DNA from: Tetradesmus obliquus
Lineage: Eukaryota; Chlorophyta; Chlorophyceae; Sphaeropleales; Scenedesmaceae
Direction of reading: 5' to 3'
Length of the DNA: 64,000 nucleotides
Assembly (NCBI GenBank): GCA_030272155.1
Contig: CP126197.1
Span: forward strand, 5,262,001-5,326,000
Part shown: positions 24,751 to 36,600 of the stretch, piece after piece
Layout: each line of letters opens with the position of its first letter
Position numbering within the stretch: the first letter of the stretch is position 1
Made by a program: the position numbers and the translations under genes
Notes under the pieces: generated by a model
Told to the model about the DNA's origin: nothing
What the model saw: only the letters and a program-made list of their open reading frames with translations
The model's database searches: none

Positions 24751-27700
24751 GCTGCAGCAGGTGGTGGTGGGAATGGGATTACACAGCAGGGGCTGCAGGA
24801 GAGGCTTGCAGGAAGCAGTGGGTTGACTAAAAGCAGTGAGGTTGAGCAGCAGCTGCTGGCACAGCTAGCGCAGCTGCACTACAATGCTCAGCCACTGTGC
24901 CCACAGCCAGAGATAGCTGCAGGACAGCAGCAGCAGCAACAGCAGCAGCACCAGCAGCAGCAGCAAGAGGATGCGGCGGAAGGCGAGGCCGTTAGCAGGA
25001 AGCAGTCTGCGCCGTCCAGCAGCAGCAGCAGCAGCACAACGTACCGCAGCAGCGAGGCGGCCGCAGACAACCGCATCTGCCCGCCAGAAGACCAGTTCCT
25101 GCTGTTCCGTTGGCTGATGGCACAGGTGCGAGCAGCAGGGATTTGTAAAGTACAATCTGCTTGTCATCGGTCAGTGCTGAGTAATCAAGCAGCTGCTGAC
25201 AAGCATAGTCAAAGTTTTGCTTGCGTGTAGCAGCTGTGTCCATGCAGCTGGCGTCCCTGACACATTTGCTGTGCTACAGTACATGAATAGCACAGGTCTC
25301 TCAGCAAGTGCATGAACCAACAAACATTGCAGTCACCTTTCCTGCAAGTTCAATGTACAGTCTGCTAAGTTTGCTGCTACCTGCGGCCGCTGCTGCTGTG
25401 CTGATCATACCTACTGCCACCCTGCAGCCTCTGCGCCCTGATGCTGAGCAGATGACAGCAGCAAGCTTGTCAGCAGACTACAAAAAGGTGACGACAGCTG
25501 GTGCTGCAGCTGCTCCTGCTGCTCAGCCCAAGTTTCTGACCAGGGAGCATTGTGTGTATCATGCAGTACTTTCTATGCGAAGGTATAAGCAAAGTATGCG
25601 ACATGGTGGTTCCTGCTGCTATGCCATGCCTCCGTTTGCTTGCTTTACGTCGCCTTGCAGCAGCAGCAACAGCAGCAGCAGCAGGAGCAGCAGCGCGAGG
25701 GTAAATGCTGTGATATGACGTGAAGCAAGCAGCCCACTCATGCAAACCTGAAGTTGCGGCTGTTGCTTTTCCCCCTCCTGCTTCTGCTTCTGCTGCTGTC
25801 TGCAGACTATGTGTGCAGTGCCACTGGTGTTGCTGCAGCTAGGGGAGATCACGCCAGCACAACAGCAGTCTTGGAACCAGCAGCAGGACCAGCAGCAGCC
25901 GCCGCAGCAGCAGCAGCAGCAGCAGAAGCAGCAGCTGTCACTACAGCAGCAGCTAGAGCAGCAGCTGAAGCTGCAGCCAGGACTGCAACTGCAGCAGCAG
26001 CAGCAACAACAAACTGTCACGCAGCAACCCCTTCTGCAGCCGTGTACCGCAGAGCGGCAGCAGCCAAAAGTAACGCATGACGCAACGCATCCTCAGCGGC
26101 AGCAGGGCATGGTAACAAGCCTGCAGCTGCCTAGCACACCACAAGAGCAGCAGCAGCAGCAGCGGCAGCGGCAGCAGCTGACAGGCGAGCTGCAGCAGCA
26201 GCAGCAGCAGCGGCTGACAGACGAGCTGCAGCAGCGGCGGCGGCTGACTGACGAGCTGCAGCGTCTGATCAGCCGCCACGTGTGGCTGCTGATGTCCCTG
26301 GTGCGTCTGGGGCGTGGCCACCTGGTGAGCCAGATGTGCATGACCAACACGGTCACTGGGGAGCTCATGAAGGAGTGCTGCCTGGATCACTTCAAGGTGA
26401 GGGGCGAGTCACATCATATCATTGGTGCAGTAGGTTCCAAATTGCAGTAGATTGCCTGGGGCAGTACAGTAGATTGCATGCTCACTGGGAAGCTCATGAA
26501 GGAGTGCTGCCTGGATCACTTCAAGGTGAGCTGCGAATGCATACATGGTACTGTAAGTTTCAAATTCAGTAGATTGCCTGGGGCAGTAGAGTAGATTGCA
26601 TGCTCACAGGGGAGCTCATGAAGGAGTGCTGCCTGGAGCACTTCAAGGTGAGGAGTGTACATGTGTGGTGTTTCCTTGGTCACATGGTGCTGCAAAGATC
26701 ACATGCTGCTGCCAAAATCACGTGGTGCGGTACAGTAGATCACACGTTCACCAGGGAGCTCATGAAGGAGTGCTGCCTGGATCACTTCAAGGTGAGGGGT
26801 GGATCACATGGTGCTACCTGTAGAACGTGATACTGCCTGAAACACGTGCTACTGTGAGCCAGATATGTGCATGACCAACACCTTCACAGGGGAGCTCATG
26901 AAGGAGTGCTGCCTGGAGCATTTCAAGGTGAGGGGTGGATTGCATGTATAGTGCAATAGATTTCACATGGTGCGGTGCAGTAGATCATGTGGTGCTGCCC
27001 AAGCCCGAATCACATGCTATGGTACTGCAGGTCACCTGGTGCTGTGTAAATTTCGATTGCCCAAGTAATGAAGGAGGAACTGGGTACCTTTCCAACCTTC
27101 ATGAGTGGTAGATCGGCTCGCTGGGCTTGTGCCTGAGGTGGGTCTGTCCCATACTTTGGTATTGGTATTGGTATTGGTAAATCACATGGTGCTGCCTATA
27201 AGTCACATGGTACAGCACAGCATATCTTGTGCTCACCGGGGAGCTCATGAAGGAGTGCTTCCTGGATCACTTCAAGGTGCAGGTGTGCTGCGTGGTGCTA
27301 TTCATCAATGCGGCAGAATCCTGTGCATGTAAGAACCGCACGCAACACGCAACGAGGGAGAGCGAACACATGGCGTGCAAACTGTGTTGTGGCTACACGT
27401 TTGTCATGGCCAACTCTGGGGCACTCCATCCCCGACTCTGTTAACCATGTGAAAGTCTGCACTTGCGTCTCTCTGCTGCCTGCAGGCGTGTGTGCAGCAG
27501 CTGGGCCTGACGCGGCAGCAGCAGCAGGACATCAGCCTGGCCTGGTCTGTCTTCCAAAGCATCCATGCAGCAATCCTGCAGGAGGTGTGCCAGCTGCAGC
27601 AGCAGCTAGGCCTAGCGGAGCTTCCGGCAAGCAGCAGCATGCTGAGCCACCTCACGCGCTGCGCAGATCAAAATGCGCAGCTTGATCGGCTGCTGCTGCT

Positions 27701-27983
27701 GCAGAACAAGGGCTCCATGCTGCGCAACTGCTTTGCGTACCACATGTTCGGCTGTATGAGCTGGGCGCAGTGGGGTAAGCTGGGGGTACTGCTGGCGCCG
27801 TTCACACCTATTGCGACGGTGGTTGCGCAGGCGGTGTCGCAGATTGATGCAGCGGAGAGGGAGCAAGCGGCAGAGCTGCAGCGGCAGCAGCAGCAGCGGC
27901 GGCGGCAGCAGCAGCAGCAGCAGCAGGAAGAGGAGGAGCAGTTGCGGCGGCGAAGCAGCGATGGCACGGAGGTCCTCGAGTAG
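24457..27983 (+). CDS. Gln-rich basic coiled-coil protein, 614 aa, five exons
   Basis: Exons are 24457-25125, 25428-25487, 25661-25700, 25819-26396 and 27486-27983; they join to 615 codons with TAG at 27981. An in-frame TAG lies 18 bases upstream of the ATG, supporting the start. The N-terminus is very basic (MPRRRRARPATKAQRRR) and is followed by a heptad-like helix (LIDGLTSELEEQQQLLKELQ). This resembles a basic/leucine-zipper layout, though the canonical bZIP Asn-x7-Arg signature is not obvious. Long poly-Ala and poly-Gln tracts follow. A conserved-looking helical core then reads HVWLLMSLVRLGRG, MCMTNTVTGELMKECCLDHF, and QDISLAWSVFQSIHAAIL. The C-terminus is Gln/Arg/Glu-rich. A transcription-factor role is inference. 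The end of exon 4 with its donor is repeated five more times in intron 4. Confidence 0.7.
26361..27276 (+). repeat. Six tandem copies of exon 4 end plus donor
   Basis: The segment encoding GELMKECCLDHFK, followed by a GTGAG or GTGCA donor, ends at 26396 (the exon used in the model), 26525, 26647, 26791, 26927 and 27276. Intervals are 129, 122, 144, 136 and 349 bp. The unit includes intron sequence such as CACATGGTGC and AGTAGATTGC. The exon portions stay nearly identical and in frame while the spacers diverge. Confidence 0.88.
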
Positions 27984-30900
27984 CACCTGCCCTTTTATGG
28001 TGGTACGTGATAGGACCAATTGGCAGCTTGCTTGGCAGCAATGCACGCCACCAGTGTTACGTCAGGCTGCGCCGGTCGTTGTTTTGCTGGGTGAGTTTTG
28101 GGGTCCGCACCAATGCATGAAGTTCTTTTTATGCATGGAAGGCTGCATGTGTGCGCATGTGGGCTGTGCGCGCCTGCGGCTGTTTGAAGGTACTGCCAAC
28201 TTGTGACATCACTGAGAGGTGTTTTGTTTTGCGAGACGACACGCACACTAGGATCCTGCAGCCTGCTGCTATGACTTTTCCTGCAGCTTGTGTGGCATAG
28301 ATACCTCACTGTTCGGCATTAGGTGATCGGTGTAGTGCTCGATTGCAGTCCCGTGCACGCCCTGCGCGCCTGCGGTTTGCCATTGTTGAACCTTTATAAC
28401 GCTGCTGCAGGAATAGTTATGCTGCAGCTGGCATGGGCTCGCTGCCACTATCAACATGTGCAGCACGCCACCTTTCATACTGTTGTGTTTCGTTTGTTTA
28501 ACTTGCATTTGGCACTGTGGAAAGATCGTGGTGCAGCAGCAGAATGTGACCACCTGCTTGCATGCACAGTTGCTTGCAGCAGCAAACTTGGTGCCTCACC
28601 CAGCACAGCATTACCAAGGCTGGGAGTTGCTGCGCTACTGCTGGGCAAAACTCAATGTATCGGATGAGATTGCCGCTGCGTGGTGGCTTCAGTAGCGCCA
28701 TGCATGCGCAGCTGTTGTTGCGCTTGCAGTCATCACACTTGTCACTTTTGGGTATTGCAGGTATCTTCTTGGGATAACCTCTGTTGAGTTGCTTTCAGCA
28801 GGACAGAATACTCTCGGCAGCTTGCAGTGTTGCAACCATGCTGCCGTGCGGCACAGGCTTGAGACACACAACAGCAACAGTGAGCCGTGCAGCTGTCAAC
28901 TTGCCTGCGGAACCATGGCTGTTTTGTGTTTGTGCGCGCACAACGTTGTTTGCAGGTTGCATGTGATGTGACTGATTCATTCAGCGGCGGTGTTTTGCGA
29001 TTGTGTGCTGCTGGCGGCACCATGCAGGGCCTGATCTTTGGCCTGCTGTGCTCTGGCTGTTCACCGCAGCAAACTTGTGTGGTGCCTTTTGGGGTGTCTC
29101 TGCAGCTGGGTTAGCTGCTGCTTTGCACCCTCAGCAGATGGGGCAATGCTGCAGCCTCTGCATGTGTTTGTGGCGTGTTTTTTTGCACTATGTGATGTTT
29201 GCGTCTGCGCTTGATAAGTTGGCGAGTGCTTTGCAGTGGATGTGGCGCAGCCAGTCAGGCATGGCAGTGCTGTTTGTTGCCGCCACAGCTGCAGACGTCA
29301 TAAGATGCGTGCTGCGCGCATTGGCGGTATGGCTGTCGAACGGTCTTAGCAGCGCCGGGAGTCTCTTTCCGCCACAGCAGCTGCGCATTGCTAATCGCAG
29401 AACAGTGCGCTGTCATCAAACACACACTGGGAGAGTGCAGAACGCAGGCTGTTGAACGGCAGTGGTGCGGCATTGCATCACAGCCTCAACCTGCAGCAAG
29501 AACTTGTTTTTTTTTTGTGGCAGGTGTGAATCTGCTGGTTTGCAGCCCGTCTGGGTTTGCTTGTTGTACTTCGGCCGTTGGTAGCAGCACTATGTACCTG
29601 TAGTTGCTGCTGCTGTTGAAAGACGCCTGTGGCTTGCTTAGGTTATTTTTCCACAACTGGCACAGCTTGCATGTCCGGGAGTTTGTCCAGCCTATCACCA
29701 CACGAGCATGCCAGCCCTGCTGCACTGCTGTGTTTTCTTTGAAACTTGGCGCTGCTTGCATGCACGAGACACACACCTGCTGTGCATAACACACTGTGGT
29801 ATTGTGGCTCACCCCTGGTGTCTCTTGCGGTGAATCTGAGACGCCTCTTGTTGTGGTGTTGCTGCTCAGCACTGACATGTGAGTTTGAGGTTGGATTGTC
29901 CCTTTTTGCAGTGGAAAGTTGCACCTGTTTGTGCAGCACAACGCAAGGTGCTGCCACCCGTGCTTTGCATGGCTTTCAGTGCTTGGTAGAGCAGCGCAGC
30001 TGTGCTTGCAGGCCAGCTAAAATATCTCATGTTACGGACGGTTATGATGATAACGATGTTGCTGATGACAAAGGTGTCTGTGCAATGCAATCAGTTGGAG
30101 ATCGCTGTATGCACCAGATCAAATGGCTTTGTAGCATGTGTGACTGTGTGTGACACAGTTACATGTCGGAACACACACAGCATGGCATATGGAAGGATCT
30201 AGCACTGCAGGCGTGCACATGAGATGCCACCACCCAGGCACCTGCCCGCATGTGTGCGTAGCATATCATCCTAATTCTTGTGCGTGGTCTCAACCTAGGT
30301 TGCAGGCCTGCGTTTTTTTTGTACTTACTAGCAAACTGGTAGTGCGTAACACATTGGTACCGCCAGACAGCAACAGCGCTGCCACAGGTGCTACAGTTGC
30401 TGTTGCGTCCGGCCCTGCCTGCAGGGGTACCCAGTCCAATTTTTTTGCATTGGTATCACTAGACAGCAATGCCGATGTCACGGTGCTGCAGTGGTTGTGT
30501 CACCGTGACAGGTGCTACAGTTGTTGGGCCGGGCCCCGCCTGCAGGGGTGCACAGTCCATTTGTGCATTGGTATCACTAGACAGCAACGCCGATGTCACA
30601 GGTACTGCAGCTGGTGATGTCACAGGTACTGCAGCTGGTGATGTCACAGGTGCTGCAGCTGGTTATGTCATCGTGAGAGGTGCTGCAGTTGGTTATGTCA
30701 CAGGTGCTGCAGTTGTTACGTCACAGGTGCTATAGTTGTTGGCAGGTTGTTGTTTGGCCCTGCCTGCAAGGGTACCAGCAGTGCTGATCAGCACTGGTCA
30801 TGACCAGCAGTGGCAGCCAACTATCGGTATGGGGATCTGTACAGATCTGTCAGCAGCAACCTTTTCCGTTTGGCTTCTGCTGCCTCCTGAGCTTCACCGC

Positions 30901-31776
30901 ATTGCCACCATGCACACGGCGTAGGTGCAGTTACAAGGCATCATGCTAGGCGTGCTGTCTTCTGCAGATCTGCTGTGTCTGTTTGCGCAGCAATTTATGC
31001 CTCATGTTGTTATGTTGTTATGTTGTTATGTAGCCGCCATGCGCCTGGGGCTGGGTATTGCGGCCAGTGGCGGGCTTGATTCCAAGGCCAGCCACCAAGC
31101 ACTTTTTGGCAACCAGCCAACCCCCTTGCCAGGTCTTGCAGGCACTGGCCCCATCACCAGTGTGATTGTTGCCACGTGGCGCCAAGTAGGACGTATGCGC
31201 ACATGCGCCTTCGGGGTCCTGGCTTTGACTTTGGCTTTAGAATTCGTCAATTTACATGCGCCCTACTTTTCAGGCCCAGGTACCGCAAGAGGTGCCCTGC
31301 ACCTGCACCAGTATCAGCAGAGGATGTGAACCTCTCTACACCCTACTTTTTGTGAGCGGGGTGGCTGTGGCTGTTGGTTGCATACGTGCTTGGACTGTTG
31401 ACTTTGTAACCGTCCAGCATGAGCAAGACCGTCGAGCTGAGGTTGCCAGGGACATCCACTCCACAGCCTGATGGTCCTGATGTATACTGTACAATATTAC
31501 AGTATGACGGCTGCGGCGAGCCTGCCGCATGCATTTGTCCCTGCATGCTACGGGTTCTGCTTGGTGACAGCGCATTGCCCTTGGCGAGGACCGTTACGCT
31601 AGTGCAGTACCGGTTGAGTAAGCACTAGCACGTGCCGCACTGTTGGCAATTTTATACTGTTGGCAACAGTGCATCACACCCATGCCGCCTACTCAGCTTT
31701 ATGCTGTAACATCTTGCCGCCATGCTACGTCACCAATTCTATCACGATGAGTCGGTGCACGATGCACATGCAAATG
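27984..31776. other. 3.8 kb without a confident gene
   Basis: This stretch is relatively rich in T and G on the plus strand and has many short frames, but I could not close a splice model. A frame at 31038-31328 encoding LGLGIAASGGLDSKAS and GLAGTGPITSVIVATW looks protein-like. It may be an exon or a gene relic, with no family recognised. A hydrophobic frame at 29003-29455 is weaker. A minisatellite occupies 30416-30740. Confidence 0.35.
30416..30740 (+). repeat. Minisatellite of GTCACAGGTGCTGCAG-type units
   Basis: Imperfect units of about 27 bp containing GTCACAGGTRCTGCAG and TTGGTTAT or CTGGTGAT recur from 30594 to 30735. They are preceded by two copies, about 125 bp apart, of a longer unit (CTGCAGGGGT ... 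TTGGTATCACTAGACAGCAA) at about 30419 and 30540. Confidence 0.75.
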
Positions 31777-33280
31777 TGTCATGCGGAAATGGGGTACACT
31801 GCCGAGAAAGGGACACAGGCAGGTGTTGCACTGGACTACCCCCCCTCTGGGGCTCTGGGGCTCTGACTGCACGTTACCACTCTAGCAAGGCGACACACTG
31901 CAGCAGATCGACTGTAGAGATCTGCCGCAGTACCTGACACTGACACTGACACTGTAGAACAAACAAGACAGACGCAGCACTGTCACACCAACCGTGGAGA
32001 GAACCAGACAAGAAGAACCAGTAGATGGAAGGACCAGAAGACCAGACAAGCCAGACACCACTGAGCACTGCGTGCAGCAGACAACAGTGATGTCAGTAAC
32101 ACACAGAGGGAGAGATCTACTAAGCACAGCACAGAACAGGCTGCATGCAGCACAGCAGAAGATAATCTGCTGCACTCAAGACAAGACAATGCAACTAAGC
32201 AGGTTTAGACGGTGCTGTGCCTGCAAGCTGGCCTACACAGGGAAGGTATTACGAGCAACCTGTGTGGCAGTAAGATGGTGTGAAGATCTGACAGTGCTGG
32301 GTCTGGATTCAGCCCAAATTGAGAGAGACAAGTTGAGAAACAACAGCTGTGCACTTGCTGACCAAACAGTACGGATAGAAGCGTCTGCTGGCTGGCAGTC
32401 TGGCTCAGAATAGGCCTTTTGACAGGAAGGTATTACGAATAACCTGTTGACTGCCGATACAGCTGATGCGAGAGAAATCAAGCTGCACAGCAAGGGCTGT
32501 CGAGCTGCTGGGCACTGACCGAATTGGACAGTGGGGCTGAAGTCGCGGGCCGGGCCTTGTTTGTAGGACGTTACACTGCTGATAAAGAAGGCAATGTGTC
32601 ACAACAATACTAGAGCACACGAGCATCAACGCGAGCCGGCGACAAGCAGGGCTCGCGGACCATTTGAGCAGTCGACAAACCACCAACAGGACCAACAGGT
32701 CTGTCGGAGAATGGGACTGCTTCCTGAAAACAAGGCACGACGGCAGCAAACCAGGCTCAATCTACTAACAACCAACTAATAATGCTGCCCGGACAAAGCA
32801 ATAGACCAATTCTCGCCTGCGTGAGGGTGTCAACCACGCAACCCGCCTTGCATCGCAAGGCGGCAACTGGCGACTTGACCAACAAGCAGGATGACACATG
32901 CCATATCAAGAGCAAAGGTGCACGAGAAGATAGCACGTAGCATTTAAACACTTGCTGAGCACTTGAGACAGCTGCTTGGCTGTGCACGGTGCTGCAATAC
33001 GCAAGTGTAAAGCGGAAGCAGACAATCACCGACAAGCAGCGAGGTGATAAAAATCCCTCGTGCATTTTATTAATACAAACAACGTTCTCGTGCAGGCATA
33101 CGGCTGGATGCAGCTGCCAACACAGCAAACCACTGCAGATGCATAGTTCACTGTGCACTTCACAGCTGCCTAGCTGCAGCTGCGCAGTTTGAAGTCAGCG
33201 CATAACCGGCCGTTGCTGCTACACACAGCTGATTGCAAAAGTAACACATGTTCGGCAAAGCACTCATGTTCGGCATGACA
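31777..33280 (-). repeat. 3' LTR of the retrotransposon
   Basis: The core at 31857-33280 (1424 bp) matches the 5' LTR. The outermost 80 bp (31777-31856) are not present in the 5' LTR. They include a 68-bp segment (31777-31844) that is repeated just inside this LTR at 33283-33350. The outer end is followed by the target duplication. Confidence 0.85.
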
Positions 33281-33653
33281 GCTGTCATGCGGAAATGGGG
33301 TACACTGCCGAGAAAGGGACACAGGCAGGTGTTGCACTGGACTACCCCCCTCAACTTTTCAGCACAGCGGCAAAGTTGACAAAAGGTGCACAACTGCTGG
33401 TGGCAATCAGCACTGCAATGAACACCCCCCCATATACCATCGTGTACAAAAACACTGCTGATGATGCTGTACGCCTACCACGGCTCGTCGGCTACTACCA
33501 CATCACGTGACAATGCACTTGCACTCAATGCTACTGGGCAGGCATCCCTAGTCAACCAGTTCTACAGCTGATGCTGCCGCATAGTAACAATCTCACACAC
33601 ACGCACATACAATGAACACACACATACCAGCGCCAGTAGCCTGACGCCAGCAA
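33281..33653 (-). other. Retrotransposon region between pol and 3' LTR, with LTR-LTR-like junction
   Basis: Positions 33275-33290 read GCATGACA, GC, TGTCATGC around the LTR edge: a palindrome made of the two LTR ends with two extra bases. This is what a two-LTR junction looks like. A purine run (minus strand TTGAGGGGGG) at about 33345-33354 is a candidate polypurine tract. Confidence 0.6.
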
Positions 33654-36600
33654 TCACTCTGCCAGAAAAACAAACGACTGCTGCATACGATAAGGTGCAG
33701 ACAGGTGGCGCAAACGCCAAGCTGCAGAAGCAAACACACACAACCACGTGACGCAGCGATGACTTTCATCATGCGGATGCGGCACGCTGCCGACAATGAC
33801 CTGCAACCTTCCTTTTGCTTGCAGATCGCGTAGCCAAGCTACACGCGGATGAGGGGCGTCCGTGGTGTAAGCATGAGGCACCAAAACACACACACAAGGA
33901 ACGTGAAGGGTCATGAGAGGAAGAGCAAGGTCCAGGAGGCACGGCGGCACACAAGTGACAACAGCATCAGGGCGGATGTAACTGGACAGATAGGTGGTCC
34001 AGAACGCGGGCTGAAGGGCATCAAGGTGCAAATGTGCAAGCACATCAGGGCTGCTGGAGTTAATCGTCACGGCCGCTGCACAACTAGAACCAAGCTGAGC
34101 TGACACGCCACCATGTGGGCTGCCAAACGGATCAAGCACATTGCACCATGCAGTTGCTGCCAACACCTGCAGCAGCGACTGCGTCTCACAACCAGTAGCA
34201 AGGATATCGTCAGGGTGCATGGTGGATGGTGAATGATACCATGTGTGAATGTCTGCATGTAAGTCGCGAATCAACACATCTGACCAATGCCCAGGCATGA
34301 GCTGCTGATGTGCGGCCAACAGCTCTGACTGAACACACAAATTCCAGCGCGCAGGTAATGCAGCTGAGACATGCTGGGTGACAGTGGCAGCAGAGGTAAC
34401 AGGCGGCGTGATGACAACGCTGGCAGGTGGCTGAGCATTGACGCCTTGCAAGTATGGACGCACACCCTTCAAAGTGCGTTCATACCATGCACCAGTAGGA
34501 TAGCACACACGCAGACAGTATGGATAGCTGTCTTCACCCAAAAACTGAACCAAGCCCCAGGTGGGCACCTTCGTTCTACCCGGCCCAGGCAGTGGATAAA
34601 TGACATAACGACCATGCAAGGATTGGGCTTCCAACAACAGTCTCTGTCGCCTCTTAGCAAACAGCGGGGCAACATCCTTGACTGCAGTGGACTGAGCAAG
34701 CTCATTGACAGCTTGCCTAGCCCTCACCTGATCTAATGTGACTCCCACAAGCACACAATATGGACACAACCAGTGGCCGCGTGGCACTGCCGTCAGCTTG
34801 GGCGTCAGGCAGTCCAAGTGCCAGCCAGTGTTGCAGTTGTCACACAGCAGCATTTCCCCTTCTCTGTCGGGAAACCTGCACACTTCACAAGGGTGGTCAG
34901 CAGACACACGTGCAAGTGTAGGGTCGATGGTAGGATCGATGCCAGGCAAATGACAAGGCGCCAGGTTTTTGATGTTATGATGAATTGTACTGCCACACTT
35001 GCCCTGCAGGATTGCTACTCCGCCAGGTCGCAACTCAACAACACGCAGGATTTGCGGATACGCTGGGATCTGCAGGGTGTTCACAACATTGCTGCGGCGC
35101 ACATACACAAATTGGCCAGGCCAGAACTTGACCAAAGAGGGTTTGTACTCACCGCTGCGTATCATGGCGTACCTCAAGGTATCCCTGTGTTGCGCAACTT
35201 GCAAATTGCTGCCGGCCTCAACACACAACTGCTGCACCAACGCGGCACGTTGCAACAAAGACTCAGCTGCTGCTGCTGGGTCATCAAAGCACAGATGCTG
35301 CTCAGAGATACGCTGCACAACAGCAGGTGGCACAGTGCAAGGTCTGGCATGCAGCAGCTCGTAGGGTGACAGCTTTGTGGATGCCTGTGTAGACGCATTA
35401 TAACCAAGTTGCACCCAGTAACAGTCGACGTCCCAATTTCGCACATGGCAAGACTGGGCGCAGTGCTTACGCAAAGCTTGCTTCACACTCTGCACACAGC
35501 GCTCGGCCAGGCCATTGGCAGAAGGGTTGTTAGGAGCTGTCACACGATGCGTGATGTAACAAGATTCTAACAAGGCTTCAAAAGCACCACGAAACTCAGA
35601 CCCTCCATCTGTAACACACTCTGCACACGCACCAAAAGCACTGAGCACTGAGCTGAGGAAGGCGTGCGCCACTGTCTCCGGCTGCTTGTCTGTGAGGGGC
35701 ACAAGCCGCAGGGTTTTGCTGTAGTGCTCCACAAAAACAGCGATGTAACGGTTGCCCCTAGCAGTGGGCAAGAACTCACCACACAAGTCAGCACTCCAAC
35801 GGTACATGAGGGACATGATGGGCAGCGGACACAACTCAGGGGGTTTAGCATGAAAACTGGAGTTGACCTGACGGCACAGTTCACAACCTTTGACAACTGC
35901 ATACGCATCCTTGTACAACGAGTACCACCACACAGATGACAGAGCCATATGTATAAGCCGCTTCTCACCCCAATGACCTGTGCGTTCATGCATACCTGTG
36001 AGAATGGCGGTCCTTTCTGCTGGGGGCGGCACGACACGCATGGAACCATCAGACATGCGGCGATGCAGCACACCAGTACCACCCACAACAGTAAATGAGT
36101 AATGCTTTGCACGCTGCTTTAGGCGACGCAACTCTGTGGGTGACAACTCAGCAGCGCCAGTAACACCTTCACACACGTACTGCAGAAGCACAGGGTCTCT
36201 CCAGATGTCACGCCGTTGGTGAGCAGAGCACAAGACTTCTTCATCCATGGCAGCCATGCAATGCAGGGTGTTGGCATAGTGAGGATTGCCTTCATGCACT
36301 GGGACAACCTGGTGCCAGCTGTAAAACGCAGTGCTCTCAGAAGGAGCTGGTGCACAATGCGGGCTTTGAACAGACCACTCCTTACAGGCAGTGCTGCGAC
36401 ATGCTGCTGCAGAGACACACACAGTGGATGAACACGCAGTAGACAAGGCAAGGCAAATGGCCAGCAGACTAGACACAGCATTCTGGTCCATCGCCTTACC
36501 AGTGATGGCGTGACGACTGGCTTCTGTGACACGGGCCTGGCCAGGAGCATCAGCAACTTGAGTTGTGCCAACATCGTAACCCATTGCAGCTTCACGCTCG

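Noticed and set aside
31994..32413. 139-codon frame in the LTR, repeated identically at 46216
   Set aside because: Identity between the two copies is explained by LTR identity and is not evidence of protein selection.
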